Source of the DNA: JBBRBB01 sp038206235
GTDB taxonomy: Bacteria; Bacteroidota; Bacteroidia; Chitinophagales; Chitinophagaceae
DNA length: 64,000 nucleotides
Assembly (NCBI GenBank): GCA_038206235.1
Contig: JBBRBB010000011.1
Location: 1-64,000 of the forward strand
Direction: 5' to 3'
Below, in pieces: positions 49,214-58,470 of this stretch. A program made the position numbers and the translations under genes. Below the pieces are notes generated by a model. The model was not told where the DNA came from and did not search any database. It saw nothing but the letters and a program-made list of their open reading frames with translations. Numbering within the stretch: position 1 is the stretch's first letter; every line of letters starts with the position of its first letter.

Positions 49214-50299
49214 ATGTTACACAAGTCAATAACTCCTCTCGCAAAAACATGGTTAAAGGCTGCAATTTTATTTGTGCTTGTGTTGCTGATACGATTTATT
49301 CAATTGTATCCTCAATGGATTGAGGAATATTATTCAATTACATTTTTTCAGAAAATTGCAGAATTGCTGCGCCTGCTTGCAGGCTGGGTGCCTTTTAGTG
49401 CAGGAGATATTTTATATGCAATGGCAATTATCTGGCTTCTGATAAAAATAATTTTGTTGCTAAGGAAAAAATTTAGCCGCAACGGTTTTTTGCAGGGGCT
49501 GGGAGTTTTAGTTTCCCGCATCTTATTGATATATATAATTTTTAATTTTTTATGGGGATTGAATTATTATCGTCTTGGGATTAGTTATCAACTGCAGTTG
49601 CAACCTGATTCTTATAATATAACCGATTTAAAAGAACTCACATCATTAATTATAAATAAGGCAAACGCTGCAAGAAGAAGTATTGGGAATAATTCTTTTT
49701 CATATACTTCCAACAAAGAAATTTTTGAAGAAGCCCAGCAGTGTTATAAAGCAGCAAATAATAAATATCCTTTTCTCGCATATAAAAACCGTTCTGTAAA
49801 AAGTTCGCTGTATGGAAAACTGGGAAACTATATGGGCTTTCTCGGTTACTATAATCCTTTCACGGGAGAGGCGCAATTGAATGTAACACCGCCCTCATTT
49901 ATTTTGCCCTATACAACCTGCCATGAAATAGCGCACCAGATAGGCTATGCAAGTGAAGGCGAGGCAAATTTTGTTGGCTACCTTGCTGCAAAAGAATCTC
50001 AGGAAAAACTATTTCAATACTCGCTTTACTTTGATTTATATACTTACGCAAACAAGGCATTATTCGTAAGAGATTCCATTGCTGCTATAAAGAATAATTC
50101 ATTGCTCGATACACTTGTGCTTACAGACATGAAAGCATACAGAAAATTTGTAGACTCTTATAAAAATCCTTTAGAGCCTATTATCACAAGGTTTTATGGC
50201 AGCTATTTAAAAGCGAATAATCAGCCGAAAGGCGTAAGAAGCTATAATGATATTGTTGCCTGGCTGATTGCTTACAAAAAAAAATATGGTGATATATAA
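49214..50299 (+). CDS. DUF3810 membrane protein with HEXXH zinc motif
   Basis: 361 residues. Three N-terminal membrane helices (about 13-32, 50-80 and 93-115) are followed by a soluble domain with TTCHEIAHQIGYASEGEANF. HEIAH at about 237-241 and the following Glu in SEGEAN look like a gluzincin zinc site. DUF3810 is widespread in Bacteroidota with no assigned substrate. A membrane-bound metalloprotease is the natural guess. Divergent from yceD with a 164-base gap. Confidence 0.82.
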   Translation: MLHKSITPLAKTWLKAAILFVLVLLIRFIQLYPQWIEEYYSITFFQKIAELLRLLAGWVPFSAGDILYAMAIIWLLIKIILLLRKKFSRNGFLQGLGVLVSRILLIYIIFNFLWGLNYYRLGISYQLQLQPDSYNITDLKELTSLIINKANAARRSIGNNSFSYTSNKEIFEEAQQCYKAANNKYPFLAYKNRSVKSSLYGKLGNYMGFLGYYNPFTGEAQLNVTPPSFILPYTTCHEIAHQIGYASEGEANFVGYLAAKESQEKLFQYSLYFDLYTYANKALFVRDSIAAIKNNSLLDTLVLTDMKAYRKFVDSYKNPLEPIITRFYGSYLKANNQPKGVRSYNDIVAWLIAYKKKYGDI

Positions 50300-50337
50300 T
50301 GAAACAAATTTTAATTTGATGTTAGTAAAACACTACT

Positions 50338-51075
50338 TCATTTTAAATTAACAAGCCAGACGGCAGCTACTATTCCTGCTGTTTCTGTTCTCAATCTTGT
50401 TTCACCTAAACTTACGGGCTGATAATTATTTTGTATGGCAAGATGTATTTCTTCAGGTGTAAAATCACCTTCGGGACCGATAAGAAGTTTACAGTTTGCA
50501 GTTTTCAGTTTGTCCACAGGACTCTGCGAGTAGTTGGCAGTTACTTGGCTGATGTGATTTTTTGAAGAAGGATTGCAATGTGCAATGAGCTTTGTTCCTT
50601 CAAACGGTGTATCAATTAATTCTTTAAATTTTATTGGCTGATGTAATACAGGAAACCACGCCTGTTGGCTTTGAAGCATCGCAGAAATAATGATACTATT
50701 CATTCTATCCCAACGAAAGTTTTGTTTTTCTGTACGATGACAGGTGAGCGGAATAATTTCCGTAACACCAATCTCTGCTGCCTTTTCCATAAACCATTCA
50801 AGACGATTTGCATTCTTTAATAATGAAATGCCAATGCATGTTTTTTTTGAAGCAGGTTCAATACATTTCGTTTGTATAATTTCAGCTTGGCAATTTTTTT
50901 TATCGGTCTTTGTAATTGCAGTGGTAAAAATATTTCCGCACCCGTCAGTTAATTGCAGTTGCTCACCTTTTTTCATGCGAAGCACCTGTATGCAATGACG
51001 GCTGGTTGCTTCATTTAATATAATTGCCGCAGTATGGGAAATAATATTGGGCTGATAAAAAAAAGGAAGATTCAT
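50338..51075 (-). CDS. rsmE: 16S rRNA (uracil1498-N3)-methyltransferase
   Basis: 245 residues. The C-terminal SPOUT knot reads LLIGPEGDFTPEEI and SLGETRLRTETAGIVAAVWL, the SAM-binding signature of RsmE. The N-terminal part is a PUA-like domain (HCIQVLRMKKGEQLQLTDG). It modifies U1498 of 16S rRNA in the assembled small subunit. A stretch around residues 180-195 (SPVDKLKTANCKLL) may be a short insertion. Single gene, convergent with DUF3810. Confidence 0.94.
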   Translation of the reverse strand: MNLPFFYQPNIISHTAAIILNEATSRHCIQVLRMKKGEQLQLTDGCGNIFTTAITKTDKKNCQAEIIQTKCIEPASKKTCIGISLLKNANRLEWFMEKAAEIGVTEIIPLTCHRTEKQNFRWDRMNSIIISAMLQSQQAWFPVLHQPIKFKELIDTPFEGTKLIAHCNPSSKNHISQVTANYSQSPVDKLKTANCKLLIGPEGDFTPEEIHLAIQNNYQPVSLGETRLRTETAGIVAAVWLVNLK

Positions 51076-51154
51076 TTATGTCGTTTTATCCACAGTAATA
51101 CCAATACTTGATAAATTTTATTCCAGAAAAAAACATTATGCTACACGTGCAACT

Positions 51155-51250
51155 AACCTTAGTAGAAAAACGCTCAATCGGTTTTAACCTTATTACCTTA
51201 TCAGGCAATAAGCTTTTAAGGGGTGTGGGGATTATTTTTTTACTAAGGTT
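51155..51250. repeat. Long-range inverted repeat in a 443-base gene-free gap
   Basis: AACCTTAGTA (51155-51164) and TACTAAGGTT (51241-51250) are perfect complements, 76 bases apart. Both are followed by an AAAAACG-type sequence. The loop contains further CTTATTACCTTATCAGG/AAGCTTTTAAGG complementarity. It could be a structured RNA or a decayed small element. The 443-base gap between rsmE and the PpiC gene otherwise holds nothing I can call. Confidence 0.35.
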
Positions 51251-51518
51251 AAAAAAACGTTCAGTAACATTCATGAATAAACTGTTTAAGCTTCATTCCT
51301 TCTGATAAGTTTTCTCATAATAAAACATTTGATAAAAATTTAAACAGCCTCTTAGAATGTTTTTTGGATTAATGAAACAGGGACCATTATATATAAATCT
51401 TTTAAAAACATACGGTAAGAAAAATCGAAATGAGTAAACATCGGAATTGTTACGATAAATATTTCAGTTACTTGCTTTAAAATCTGAATTTCTTAAAACT
51501 TATTCCCTGATGCAAAAA

Positions 51519-53447
51519 TTATTCTATTGTTTTAAGCACTGAATCATTCACTTTTACCGGATATTTTTTCTTTAGCTCACTCAACCATTTTTCTTCAAGC
51601 ACCTGCTGGTAATCGTTTATCACCATGCCGCGGGCTTCATCAAAGCTGCGCTGTGAGGGTTGCGGAAATATATTAAAGATGTGAATAAAAGTGTACGTGT
51701 CGCCAGCCTCATTGCTTTCAGGCGTTGTTTGAAAATCTTTCTGCAAACTAACCTGCTGCTTTACGGGCAATTGGTCGCTTTCAAAACGGCTGCTGTCTGC
51801 AACAATGGTTTTATCGCTGCTCGTTATATTTCGCCAGTCGGCAGGGTTGGCTTTAATTTTATTTGAAATGTCGTTGATGATTTTTTTATTGGGCCCTGAA
51901 ACAATGAGTGCTGTAACAGAAGCTTGCCACATATATTTTTGTTTATTGGCGTCATAATATTTTTTTAAGCCCGCGGAATCTTCTGATGCTTTATTCCAGA
52001 TATGATTGTCCATTACAGAAAATAATAAATTGGCATCATTGAACTCTTTCATTTGCTCTTTAATTGAGGGATAATAATCTTCAATATGCTGTTTGTAATA
52101 ATTAGCAGCAGACTGCCGTACAAATTCTTTCATCAGATCGCTGTAAGATGCATCGTTGTAAGGTTCTTCTGATTCACGTGCCATGCCTGCAAATTTTATC
52201 CAGTCGTCTGCGGTTATTTTTTGTTTTTCAAACTGAAATAAAACGGTAGTTGATTTTATTCCTTTATAACCAGTTGGCAAATTTTTTCCCTGTATCATAC
52301 TATCGGTGAATGCCCAAAGGTCTTCGGCATTGTAAGCAGCAGGCTTATATTTTATTTCAGTAAGCCATTTATCGGCGAGCTTTTGCTTTGCAACATTCAG
52401 GCGGTTGTCAGTTTGTATTTGCTCCTGCAGATGTGCAGTATTAATTACATCGCTTTCATTTTTGTTTACTGCAAGTATTTCAATAAGCTTAATAATATTA
52501 TATCCATAGGCTGTTGTAAAAGGCATGCTGATGTCTCCTTGTGATTGCAAAGCAAAAACATGGTCTTCAAAATCGCTGTTGTATTGCCCCACACTCACAT
52601 CTATAGTAGCATTGGGGTCGTTATCATCTTCCCTGTTATATGTTTTCATCATTTCGGCAAAAGAAGTTCCCTGCTTTAAAAGATTGTACACCGAATCAGT
52701 TTCTTTGGCAACAGCCTGCTTTTGTTCATCAGTAAAAAATGGAGGAGTGGGAAACATAAGCTGCTGAATTTTTCTTTTACCTGTGGCTGGTCTTTCCTGC
52801 CCATTTTTAAAAATATGATAGCCGATGCCGCTGCGATAAATGTTTGAATATTTCCCGGGCTGCAAACCATAAACGATATTTTCTATTTGATAAGGCAGCG
52901 TAAACACGGTGATGTAACCAATATTTCCTTTTGCTGCTATTACAGAAGTATCGGTTGAATAGGCAACAGTAACTTCTTCAAAGCTTTTGCCTGTATTCAA
53001 ATCTGCATAAGCTCTTTTTATTTGTGCGTACGCATCCGTAGTGTCGCTGCCTGCGGGCACTGCAACAAATACTTGTGCAAGCTTTATATCTTTCTGGCTG
53101 CGCAGAAAAGCTTCATGCAGCAACTGGCTTATGTCGGCCTGCTCGTTTATAATATTTTCTGCCAACTGCGCTTTAAAATTTTCTGCTTCTGCCTGCAGGG
53201 TTTCATTTGTATTCAGCTTTTCATCATAAGCAGCCTGCAGCTTCAGCCTGAAGTTGACATACATATCGAGATACTCTTTCAGTTTCTGCGATTGGTTGTT
53301 CGTAGTATCAGGATTTTTATTGTAGGCTTTTAGAAATTCTTCTTTTGTTGCAGTCTTTGTTCCGTAAGTGAATAATGTTTGAGAAGATGCAGACAAAAAA
53401 ATAAAGCAGGTTATTACTGCAGAAAGCAGCAGACGTTTTGTGCACAT
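51519..53447 (-). CDS. Periplasmic peptidyl-prolyl isomerase with two parvulin domains
   Basis: 642 residues with a signal peptide (cut after SASSQ, about residue 23). An N-terminal helical chaperone region is followed by two PpiC/parvulin domains, about 118-215 (IKLAQVFVAVPAG ... GNIGYITVFTLPYQIE ... RSGIGYHIFK) and 225-325 (RKIQQLMFPTPPF ... TTAYGYNIIKLIEI). The C-terminal 300 residues are another helical region. Layout resembles SurA/PrsA-type outer-membrane protein chaperones. It is 16 bases upstream in position from the TlpA-like gene's stop, and both are on the minus strand, so they form an operon. Confidence 0.88.
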   Translation of the reverse strand: MCTKRLLLSAVITCFIFLSASSQTLFTYGTKTATKEEFLKAYNKNPDTTNNQSQKLKEYLDMYVNFRLKLQAAYDEKLNTNETLQAEAENFKAQLAENIINEQADISQLLHEAFLRSQKDIKLAQVFVAVPAGSDTTDAYAQIKRAYADLNTGKSFEEVTVAYSTDTSVIAAKGNIGYITVFTLPYQIENIVYGLQPGKYSNIYRSGIGYHIFKNGQERPATGKRKIQQLMFPTPPFFTDEQKQAVAKETDSVYNLLKQGTSFAEMMKTYNREDDNDPNATIDVSVGQYNSDFEDHVFALQSQGDISMPFTTAYGYNIIKLIEILAVNKNESDVINTAHLQEQIQTDNRLNVAKQKLADKWLTEIKYKPAAYNAEDLWAFTDSMIQGKNLPTGYKGIKSTTVLFQFEKQKITADDWIKFAGMARESEEPYNDASYSDLMKEFVRQSAANYYKQHIEDYYPSIKEQMKEFNDANLLFSVMDNHIWNKASEDSAGLKKYYDANKQKYMWQASVTALIVSGPNKKIINDISNKIKANPADWRNITSSDKTIVADSSRFESDQLPVKQQVSLQKDFQTTPESNEAGDTYTFIHIFNIFPQPSQRSFDEARGMVINDYQQVLEEKWLSELKKKYPVKVNDSVLKTIE

Positions 53448-53463
53448 AAGAAAAATGATTCAG

Positions 53464-54939
53464 TTAATTATTTTGTTTACTAAGTTTAGTGCTGAGCAAT
53501 TCATCAAATTGCTGAAGGCTGAGCTTCTTGGCAATGATACGTTTTTTTTCATCAAGCAAAAAGAAGGTAGGTGTTTCCTGCACATCGTATAATTGCCTGT
53601 AATCAGCCTGCCCTGTTTTTTCCTCTGCCAGCCTTTGCTCCCGTGTAAACCATGCGTGCTGCCATCCTTCCAAATTATGGTCAACAATAAATTTTTTCCA
53701 GTCTGCTTCTTCATTCTCATTTACGTTCACGCCTAAAATTGTTACACCGAGAGATTTCCATTTTGCATGGTAAAGAGAATCTATAACGGGAATTTTTTCT
53801 TTGCAGTGGCTGCAGTGCGGGTCCCAGAAAGCTAAAAAAATGTAAGGGCTTTTAATATCGAATAAAGAAACGGGCTTGCCACTTGTATCAATTAAATTAA
53901 GCGGTGCAGCCTGTTCATTGATTTGGTTGGCCATAACACTGTAAGCCCTGTCGAATATGTATTTATTTTGTTTGGGACTAAGCCAAGCCGTATCGCCTTT
54001 AGCATAATAATTTTCAAAGAGAAAAAGAAAAACTTTATCCAGCCCCATTATTTCCGGGTTAATATATTTATCAGTGAATTTTCCAAGAAGATAGTGAAAC
54101 ATTTCTTTGCTCTCCCTTGCCGAAAGCAGCATATAGTTAGCTTCCTTAATTACTGAATCTGGTGCGGGGTCCACATAATATTTATAATAGTCTTCCAGCT
54201 TTTTATCAAAGAAAGGAGTGCGCAAAAGCTTATCATCAAAAAAATCAACATTATCCCAATAATGTGTTTTTACATAATAGAAAGGGTATAACGAATCTCC
54301 ATTTACAGGCTGCGGAAATTCGGGAATTTTTGCTGCATTTAAAAAAGTGGCCAGCATTGAATTGGGATTTTTTTGAATGATGCTGTCGCGGTAACTGTTT
54401 AACTGTCCCCCAAATTCTTTAAGTTCAATTTTTGCTTTAGCAGAATCTTGTTTTGTTGTTGCAGCTTTTAAGCTTTGTTGCGCAGCGTTTAATCTCGGGC
54501 TTATCATTCCCAAAAATCTTGTATAGGCTGCGAAGAGCTCATTTTCAGTCGAGCCGGTAATCATTAATTCAGAAGGTTTGCGGGCATCGCCTTTTATGGA
54601 GAATTGCTGCACATCATCCATTAAGATTTCAAACAAAAAAGATTTTTCCTGCGACACCAAAAAATAAATTCCTTGCGGCAATTTTTCTGGGCCTATAAAA
54701 TCACCTTCATCATTTTCATTTAAAACTGTTGTATCAACGAGGCGGTTACTCTTGCCATAATAAGAAGCCAAGAAAATAGTGTCGTTATTTTTATAAGGGC
54801 TTAGGGCGATATGAATATGATATCCATCAATATTTTCAGCAATATTCTTTTCTGTTTCCTGCGATAATGATATGTGAGGGATTAAAAAACCTGTGCATAG
54901 AAAGATTGAAAAGATAAATAGTAATCTTTGGTGTGTCAT
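53464..54939 (-). CDS. TlpA-like thioredoxin-fold protein (DUF5106-type)
   Basis: 491 residues from ATG 54939 (an in-frame TTG eight codons upstream is less likely). A signal peptide is followed by a DUF4369-like beta domain, a helical middle (DUF5106-like), then a C-terminal thioredoxin fold with FLAFWDPHCSHCKEKIPVID. The CSHC redox pair is at about 376/379. It probably reduces or isomerises disulfides in periplasmic proteins, matching the isomerase encoded downstream. The cis-proline region reads QETPTFFLLD. Confidence 0.87.
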   Translation of the reverse strand: MTHQRLLFIFSIFLCTGFLIPHISLSQETEKNIAENIDGYHIHIALSPYKNNDTIFLASYYGKSNRLVDTTVLNENDEGDFIGPEKLPQGIYFLVSQEKSFLFEILMDDVQQFSIKGDARKPSELMITGSTENELFAAYTRFLGMISPRLNAAQQSLKAATTKQDSAKAKIELKEFGGQLNSYRDSIIQKNPNSMLATFLNAAKIPEFPQPVNGDSLYPFYYVKTHYWDNVDFFDDKLLRTPFFDKKLEDYYKYYVDPAPDSVIKEANYMLLSARESKEMFHYLLGKFTDKYINPEIMGLDKVFLFLFENYYAKGDTAWLSPKQNKYIFDRAYSVMANQINEQAAPLNLIDTSGKPVSLFDIKSPYIFLAFWDPHCSHCKEKIPVIDSLYHAKWKSLGVTILGVNVNENEEADWKKFIVDHNLEGWQHAWFTREQRLAEEKTGQADYRQLYDVQETPTFFLLDEKKRIIAKKLSLQQFDELLSTKLSKQNN

Positions 54940-55085
54940 ATTTAGGGCGTAAATATATTTCAATCTCTGTTTGTTTTTGTTAAGCTGATGTAAAAGCTAA
55001 ATGGTTTGCAAAATTGCGGGAATAATTTGCAAGAGATGAAATTATTTGGAATTAAAATGATTGAGTTCAAAACTACCTTTGCGCT

Positions 55086-56570
55086 GTGAAAAAAGGAAAA
55101 AAACCAGTAATTCTGGAAAAGCTTTTAATTGAAGATTATGCTGCAGAAGGAAAATCGCTTGCAAGAGTAAATGGTAAAGTGATATTTGTTGAAAACACAG
55201 TGCCCGGCGATGTAGTTGATGTGCAGCTTTATAAAAATAAAAAAGATTGGGCTGAAGGCTTTCCCCTTCAGTTTCATGAATTCTCTTGTTTACGAATACA
55301 ACCTTTTTGTCAGCATTTTGGTGTGTGCGGCGGATGTCAATGGCAAATGCTTCCCTACGAAAAGCAACTGGAGTATAAGCAGCAACAGGTTGCAGATAAT
55401 TTACAGCGAATTGGCAAAATAAAATTGCCCGAAATTTTTCCCATACTCGGCTGTGATGAAACAAGATACTACCGCAATAAATTGGAATATGCTTTTTCTG
55501 CAAAACAATATATTCCAGAAAATGAGTTCAGGCAAATGCTGCACAATGGTATTGATATAAATGAAAAGAATAAAAAAAATGTAGCAGGCTTTTTTGCAAG
55601 AGGAACTTTTGATAAAGCAGTTGAAATTATAAAATGTCATTTACAACAGGAGCCAACAAATGAAATAAGAAATGCAGTTGCAGAGTATGCAAGAGAGAAT
55701 AATTTTTCGTTTTACGATTACAGGCAGCATACGGGCTGGCTGCGCAGCATGTTCATTCGTATGACAACCACAGATGAAATAATGGTGAATCTTGTTTTTG
55801 GTTATGAGGATGAAAAGGCAAGAATACAATTGCTTGAATTTGTCTTGAAACAGTTTCCGCAAATAACTACTTTACTCCATACCATCAACTCTAAAAGAAA
55901 CGATAATATTCTTGACCTTTCTCCGCAGCCATATTCGGGCAAAGGATATATTATTGAAAAGCTTGAGGAATTTATTTTTAAAATAAGCGCCAAATCATTT
56001 TTTCAAACCAATACAAAACAAGCCCAAAAATTATATAGTGTTGCAAAAGATTTTGCGGAACTAACCCTCACCCCTTATCCCTCTCCATCCCGATTGCTAT
56101 CGGGAGAGAGGGGAGTAGCAACACAAACGGTGTATGATTTATATTGCGGCACCGGAAGCATTGGAATTTTTTTAAGCAAACAGGCAAAAAAAATTATTGG
56201 CGTTGAGATAAATAGAGAGTCAGTTGCAGATGCTAAAGAAAACGCAAAACTGAATAATATTATCAATGCATCATTTTATTCTGGAGATGTGATTGATATT
56301 TGTAATGATGATTTCTTTGAAGCAAATGGCAAGCCTGATGTGATTATAACCGATCCGCCGCGGGCAGGAATGCATGAGAAGCTGGTAAAAAAATTACTCG
56401 AAATTGCAGCACCTGTTATTGTATATGTAAGTTGTAATGCGGCCACTCAGGCAAGAGATTTATATTTGCTGGGCGAAAAATATTCGGTAGAAAAAATTCA
56501 GCCGGTTGATATGTTTCCGCATACGCATCATATAGAAAATGTGGTGCAGTTGAAAATAAAAACCCTCTAA
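55086..56570 (+). CDS. rlmD: 23S rRNA (uracil-5-)-methyltransferase RlmD/RumA-like
   Basis: 494 residues from a GTG start. An N-terminal TRAM domain (IEDYAAEGKSLARVNGKVIFVENTVPGD style) precedes the Fe-S cysteines Cys75, Cys81 and Cys84, with a fourth near 183. The SAM domain has VYDLYCGTGSIGIF, TDPPRAGMHEKLV and the catalytic cysteine in YVSCNAATQARD. Residues 326-345 (LTLTPYPSPSRLLSGERGVA) are not part of the family: they are a REP-like DNA element read in frame, just before the SAM-binding motif. The stop codon lies inside a second such element. The symbol could equally be rumA. Confidence 0.92.
   Translation: MKKGKKPVILEKLLIEDYAAEGKSLARVNGKVIFVENTVPGDVVDVQLYKNKKDWAEGFPLQFHEFSCLRIQPFCQHFGVCGGCQWQMLPYEKQLEYKQQQVADNLQRIGKIKLPEIFPILGCDETRYYRNKLEYAFSAKQYIPENEFRQMLHNGIDINEKNKKNVAGFFARGTFDKAVEIIKCHLQQEPTNEIRNAVAEYARENNFSFYDYRQHTGWLRSMFIRMTTTDEIMVNLVFGYEDEKARIQLLEFVLKQFPQITTLLHTINSKRNDNILDLSPQPYSGKGYIIEKLEEFIFKISAKSFFQTNTKQAQKLYSVAKDFAELTLTPYPSPSRLLSGERGVATQTVYDLYCGTGSIGIFLSKQAKKIIGVEINRESVADAKENAKLNNIINASFYSGDVIDICNDDFFEANGKPDVIITDPPRAGMHEKLVKKLLEIAAPVIVYVSCNAATQARDLYLLGEKYSVEKIQPVDMFPHTHHIENVVQLKIKTL
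56061..56117. repeat. REP-like element inserted in frame in rlmD
   Basis: Begins CTAACCCTCACCCCTTATCC, then CTCTCC, and closes with CCCGATTGCTATCGGG and AGAGAGGGGAG. The CCCGAT/ATCGGG arms form a tip hairpin and the CTCTCC/AGAGAG arms an outer stem. Its length keeps the rlmD frame open. Same family as the elements at 36122, 56561 and 63761. Confidence 0.75.
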
Positions 56571-56593
56571 ATCCCTATAAAGGGAGACTTTAC
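56561..56593. repeat. REP-like element at the rlmD stop
   Basis: AACCCTCTAAATCCCTATAA followed by AGGGAGACTTTAC. The CCCT/AGGG arms form a small hairpin. The rlmD stop TAA (56568-56570) is part of it. The ACCCTC start and GGGAGACTTT end match the copy at 63761. Confidence 0.65.
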
Positions 56594-56597
56594 TTAC

Positions 56598-57422
56598 ATG
56601 ACAGAATTTAGACCGGGCAGTTTTCAAATACTGCCTACAATAATTAAAAATCTCATCATAATTAATGTGCTGGTTTATCTGGCGCAAATAACCCTTGCTC
56701 ACAGTGGCTTTAGCTTAGAAGATAAATTCGCCCTGCATACCTGGCAAAGCCCCTTGTTTGGACCCTGGCAATTCATTACTCATCTTTTCATGCATGGCGG
56801 ATGGGACCATCTTTTCTTCAATATGTTTGCGCTGTGGATGTTTGGCTCCGTACTTGAAAATATCTGGGGACCTAAGCGCTTTCTTACTTTTTATATTATT
56901 TGTGGTCTTGGTGCTGCCTTGGGTCACATGATTGCATTGTATTACGGAACAAATATTTTATTGAATGATTATATGGCGTTGACACAACATTTTACAGTGA
57001 ACGGATTTTCCCAATTTTCTGCGAAGCATGATATGAGCATTTTAAACTCCAGATCTCATGAGCTGATAAATGAATGGCAGCAGAATCCTTCTAACCCGGG
57101 CCTTTCAGAAACCGTATTACAAATTTCTAATGTTTTTGTAAATGCAAAGCTCGATGAACCTACTATCGGCGCTTCAGGTGCGGTATTCGGCTGCCTGGCG
57201 GCGTTCGGTTATTTATTTCCAAATACCTATATCTATATTTATTTTTTATTTCCTCTTAAAGCTAAATGGTTCGTACTTATCTATGCAGGATTTGAATTAT
57301 TCACAGCCATTAAAAACAGCGCAGGAGATAATGTTGCTCACTTTGCGCATCTTGCGGGTGCAGTGGTGGGTTTAGCTCTTGTATATTTTTGGAACAAGAC
57401 TAATCGCCGAACGCTTTATTAA
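56598..57422 (+). CDS. Rhomboid intramembrane serine protease
   Basis: 274 residues, six or so membrane helices. The catalytic serine is Ser193 in GASGAVFG and the histidine is His251 in HFAHLAGAVVG. The FMHGGWDHLFFNMFALWMFG block (about 65-84) is the conserved loop 1 region. A soluble insertion of about 60 residues (125-185) sits before the serine helix, longer than in GlpG. Rhomboids cleave membrane-anchored substrates. A second rhomboid-like gene follows 112 bases later. Confidence 0.93.
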   Translation: MTEFRPGSFQILPTIIKNLIIINVLVYLAQITLAHSGFSLEDKFALHTWQSPLFGPWQFITHLFMHGGWDHLFFNMFALWMFGSVLENIWGPKRFLTFYIICGLGAALGHMIALYYGTNILLNDYMALTQHFTVNGFSQFSAKHDMSILNSRSHELINEWQQNPSNPGLSETVLQISNVFVNAKLDEPTIGASGAVFGCLAAFGYLFPNTYIYIYFLFPLKAKWFVLIYAGFELFTAIKNSAGDNVAHFAHLAGAVVGLALVYFWNKTNRRTLY

Positions 57423-57534
57423 AAAAATAAATATTGGGTGATAAAAAAGTTTATCAAAAAATGTTATCCCTATCTCCTGTTAAAGTATAGCATTTTCCAA
57501 TTTTTCGTTGCAATTTTGAATCATAATTTTTTTG

Positions 57535-58470
57535 ATGCCTACAATAGAGCAAAATAAAAGGAATAAAATTTTACTTGGTCAGGATAACAATGCACTAACC
57601 TGGTTAATTATTGTCAATGCGGTTGTCTTTGTTTCCCTGATTTTCGTTAAGGTTATTTATCTTCTCAGCAATGACGGCGTTGCCATCGGTACGCAGCTTT
57701 TTCATAACCAGGTAACGGACTATGTTTTTTTGCCGGCTAAATTTTCAACTCTTCCATCGAGACCGTGGACTGTGATTCTTTACATGTTTGCCCATGAAAA
57801 TGTTTGGTATTTTATCAGCAGCTTATTATGGCTGTGGTGCTTCGGATATATTTTGCAGGACCTGGCAGGAAATGATAAGCTAATACCCCTTTATCTTTAT
57901 GGGGGCTTTTTTGGCGCATGTTTTTTTCTGCTCGGCTCGAATTTAATTCCTTCAATGCAAACCAATATTAATTCAGTGCAACCTTTAATTGGTGCAGGCG
58001 CCTCTGTAATGGCTGTGGCTATTGCTACTACAACCTTAACACCGGGATTTAGAATATTTCCTCTGCTTAATGGGGGTATTCCTTTATGGGTGCTCACCTT
58101 AATTTTTGTGGCAATAGATTTTGCTACGATGGCATCTGCCAGCAGTGGCTATGCGCTGGCGCATATTGCAGCCGGTGCAGTTGGCTTTTTGTATGTACAG
58201 CAATTAAGAAAAGGAAACGATTGGGGCGCATGGATGCTGCGGTTTGCCAATTGGTTTGATAATTTGTTTAACCCCGAAAAAAAACATATCAGAAAGCCTC
58301 TTAAGCAAGAGCATTTTTACAAAGCTACCAGGAAGCCTTATGAAAAAACGCCAAATATCACTCAGCAAAAATTAGATGAAATTCTTGATAAGATAAATCA
58401 GAAGGGGTATCACTTTCTCACTGATGAAGAAAAAGAATTTCTTAATAAGGCCAGCAAGGAAGAACTCTAA
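57535..58470 (+). CDS. Rhomboid-family protein with a displaced active-site serine
   Basis: 311 residues from ATG 57535. Rhomboid topology and the conserved histidine are present (YALAHIAAGAVG, His210). Where relatives have GASAG or GASGA, this protein reads IGAGASVMA: the usual serine position is Gly155 and a serine occurs two residues later (Ser157). It may be a pseudoprotease or use a shifted serine. A soluble C-terminal tail ends with QQKLDEILDKINQKGYHFLT and EEKEFLNKASKEEL, a short conserved-looking helical module. Its stop overlaps the next ATG by one base (TAATG). Confidence 0.85.
   Translation: MPTIEQNKRNKILLGQDNNALTWLIIVNAVVFVSLIFVKVIYLLSNDGVAIGTQLFHNQVTDYVFLPAKFSTLPSRPWTVILYMFAHENVWYFISSLLWLWCFGYILQDLAGNDKLIPLYLYGGFFGACFFLLGSNLIPSMQTNINSVQPLIGAGASVMAVAIATTTLTPGFRIFPLLNGGIPLWVLTLIFVAIDFATMASASSGYALAHIAAGAVGFLYVQQLRKGNDWGAWMLRFANWFDNLFNPEKKHIRKPLKQEHFYKATRKPYEKTPNITQQKLDEILDKINQKGYHFLTDEEKEFLNKASKEEL

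Noticed and set aside
51108..51305. 65-residue plus-strand open frame between rsmE and the PpiC gene
   Set aside because: It spans the inverted repeat and lacks any recognisable feature; probably chance.
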